Shown here: positions 4,334 to 5,034 of the stretch, in pieces
Layout of the letters: every line of letters begins with the position of its first letter
Position numbering within the stretch: position 1 is the first letter of the stretch
From: JAXLVB01 sp044228045
Lineage (GTDB): Bacteria > Bacteroidota > Bacteroidia > Cytophagales > Spirosomataceae
DNA: 5,034 nt
Direction: 5' to 3'
Assembly (NCBI GenBank): GCA_044228045.1
Contig: JBGAVQ010000355.1
Coordinates: forward strand, 1 to 5,034
Notes under the pieces: model-generated
Seen by the model: only the letters and a program-made list of their open reading frames with translations
What the model was told of the DNA's origin: nothing
Databases searched by the model: none
Translations under genes and position numbers: made by a program

Positions 4334-5034
4334 ATGCAATTTATACTGCGCTATCGCTTACAACATGCCATCATAGGGCTGTCTGTTTTCTTGTTTTGGT
4401 GGGAGTATTACAAGGTTGTGGACCCTTTGCCTGTTACGCTTGCCAATGCCTTTATTTGCACAGGCTTTGCCTTATGCGCTTTTTACCTGACATATTATTT
4501 TTATGTACCAAAGGTCTTGACTCAAAAAGGCCTATGGGTTTTTCTGAGCGTTTGTGTAGCAACCTTGGTTGTGTTGGCGTGCTTACGTTCTGTATGTATT
4601 CGTCAGGTGTTTCAATATAATACGCCCTATGCTACCTATTGGAGTTTTTTTAGAAGTATCTCTACGTCTATTTTTCATGTTGGTTATGCCATTACTATTG
4701 CAACGGTGGTGCGCTTGTTTATAGACCGCTACGAAACACAAAAAAGATTAGATGCCCTCATCAAAGACAATTTGAGCAACGAATTGAATTATTTAAAAAA
4801 CCAAGTAAACCCGCAGTTAAAGGCAGATTTAGATACCTCTATTTTTATAAAATCTAATGGGCAAATCGAAAAAATAAGGATTGACGATATACTCTTTATT
4901 AAGGCAGAAGAAAATTACTCGTCGGTTATTACGAGCAAAAACAAGTTTTTGACTTTGATGAATCTGAAAGCGATGGAAGAAAATTTGGCCAAATACCCGC
5001 AATTTGTGAGGGTACATAAATCTTATGTTGTCTC
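4334..5034 (+). CDS. Membrane-tethered LytTR regulator: truncated LytS-type kinase sensor fused to LytTR (partial, runs off right edge)
   Basis: The frame is open from the ATG at 4334 to the right edge, giving 233 residues, with no frameshift by my translation. Residues 1-10 (MQFILRYRLQ) plus four predicted membrane helices at about 11-29, 36-58, 67-88 and 108-130 match the sensor part of Bacteroidota LytS/YehU-type histidine kinases. A helical linker (131-149) leads into ELNYLKNQVNPQ (150-161), the start of the His_kinase domain (PF06580), where NPHFLFN should follow. The phosphoacceptor His is replaced by Q161 and the kinase stops. LKADLDTSIFIKSNGQIEK (162-180) then opens a LytTR DNA-binding domain: IRIDDILFIKAEENYSSV (181-198), LTLMNLKAMEENL (206-218) and FVRVHKSYVV (224-233), cut by the edge just before its end. 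LytTR domains bind DNA through a beta fold and normally follow a receiver domain, absent here. It is divergent from the S41 peptidase, 181 bp away. I infer a one-component membrane-bound regulator; a recent deletion or an assembly join is the alternative. Confidence 0.85.
   Translation, partial: MQFILRYRLQHAIIGLSVFLFWWEYYKVVDPLPVTLANAFICTGFALCAFYLTYYFYVPKVLTQKGLWVFLSVCVATLVVLACLRSVCIRQVFQYNTPYATYWSFFRSISTSIFHVGYAITIATVVRLFIDRYETQKRLDALIKDNLSNELNYLKNQVNPQLKADLDTSIFIKSNGQIEKIRIDDILFIKAEENYSSVITSKNKFLTLMNLKAMEENLAKYPQFVRVHKSYVV

Noticed and set aside
4396..4620. 74-residue plus-strand open frame and a minus-strand frame at 4829-5017
   Set aside because: Both are shadows of the kinase-LytTR gene in other frames and show no recognisable protein features.

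Overview
The window looks like chromosomal DNA of a Bacteroidota bacterium, most likely of the Cytophagales type. The GC content is moderate and intergenic DNA is AT-rich. Shine-Dalgarno sites are weak or absent, near-consensus TAnnTTTG promoter elements are present, and the gene families (winged-helix HTH_34 regulator next to CreD, exported S41 peptidase, LytS/LytTR signalling) are typical of the phylum. No genus can be named from the sequence alone.

Layout. Bases 1-2426 hold four genes read leftward (minus strand), in transcription order: a six-helix membrane protein of unknown function (2426-1803), a small winged-helix repressor-like regulator with a TTG start (1724-1416), a membrane-anchored DUF4352-like protein (1360-848), and the N-terminal 254 residues of CreD (762 to the left edge). 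The same 17-bp inverted repeat, ACTTTG-N5-CAAAGT, with a shared AAAGA-type flank lies just upstream of the first and third genes. In front of the first gene it overlaps the probable -7 element. The simplest reading is an envelope-related operon autoregulated by its own small HTH protein.

Bases 2427-2898 are non-coding. They hold the leftward promoter and operator, a nested 69-bp imperfect palindrome resembling a dispersed intergenic repeat, a strong intrinsic terminator with a perfect 13-bp stem, and a smaller hairpin with a UUCG-type loop. The terminator closes the next leftward gene (4152-2899), an exported S41-family peptidase of the IRBP/tricorn-like type.

A 181-bp divergent promoter region (4153-4333) separates the peptidase from a rightward gene that runs off the right edge (4334 onward). 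This gene is the most unusual object in the window. Its first 161 residues are the membrane sensor and the start of the phosphoacceptor helix of a LytS/YehU-type histidine kinase, breaking off at ELNYLKNQVNPQ where NPHFLFN is expected. They are joined in frame directly to a LytTR DNA-binding domain. The phosphorylatable His, the ATPase domain and the response-regulator receiver domain are all absent. It is either a single-component membrane-tethered transcription factor born by fusion of a kinase/regulator pair, or a recent in-frame deletion.
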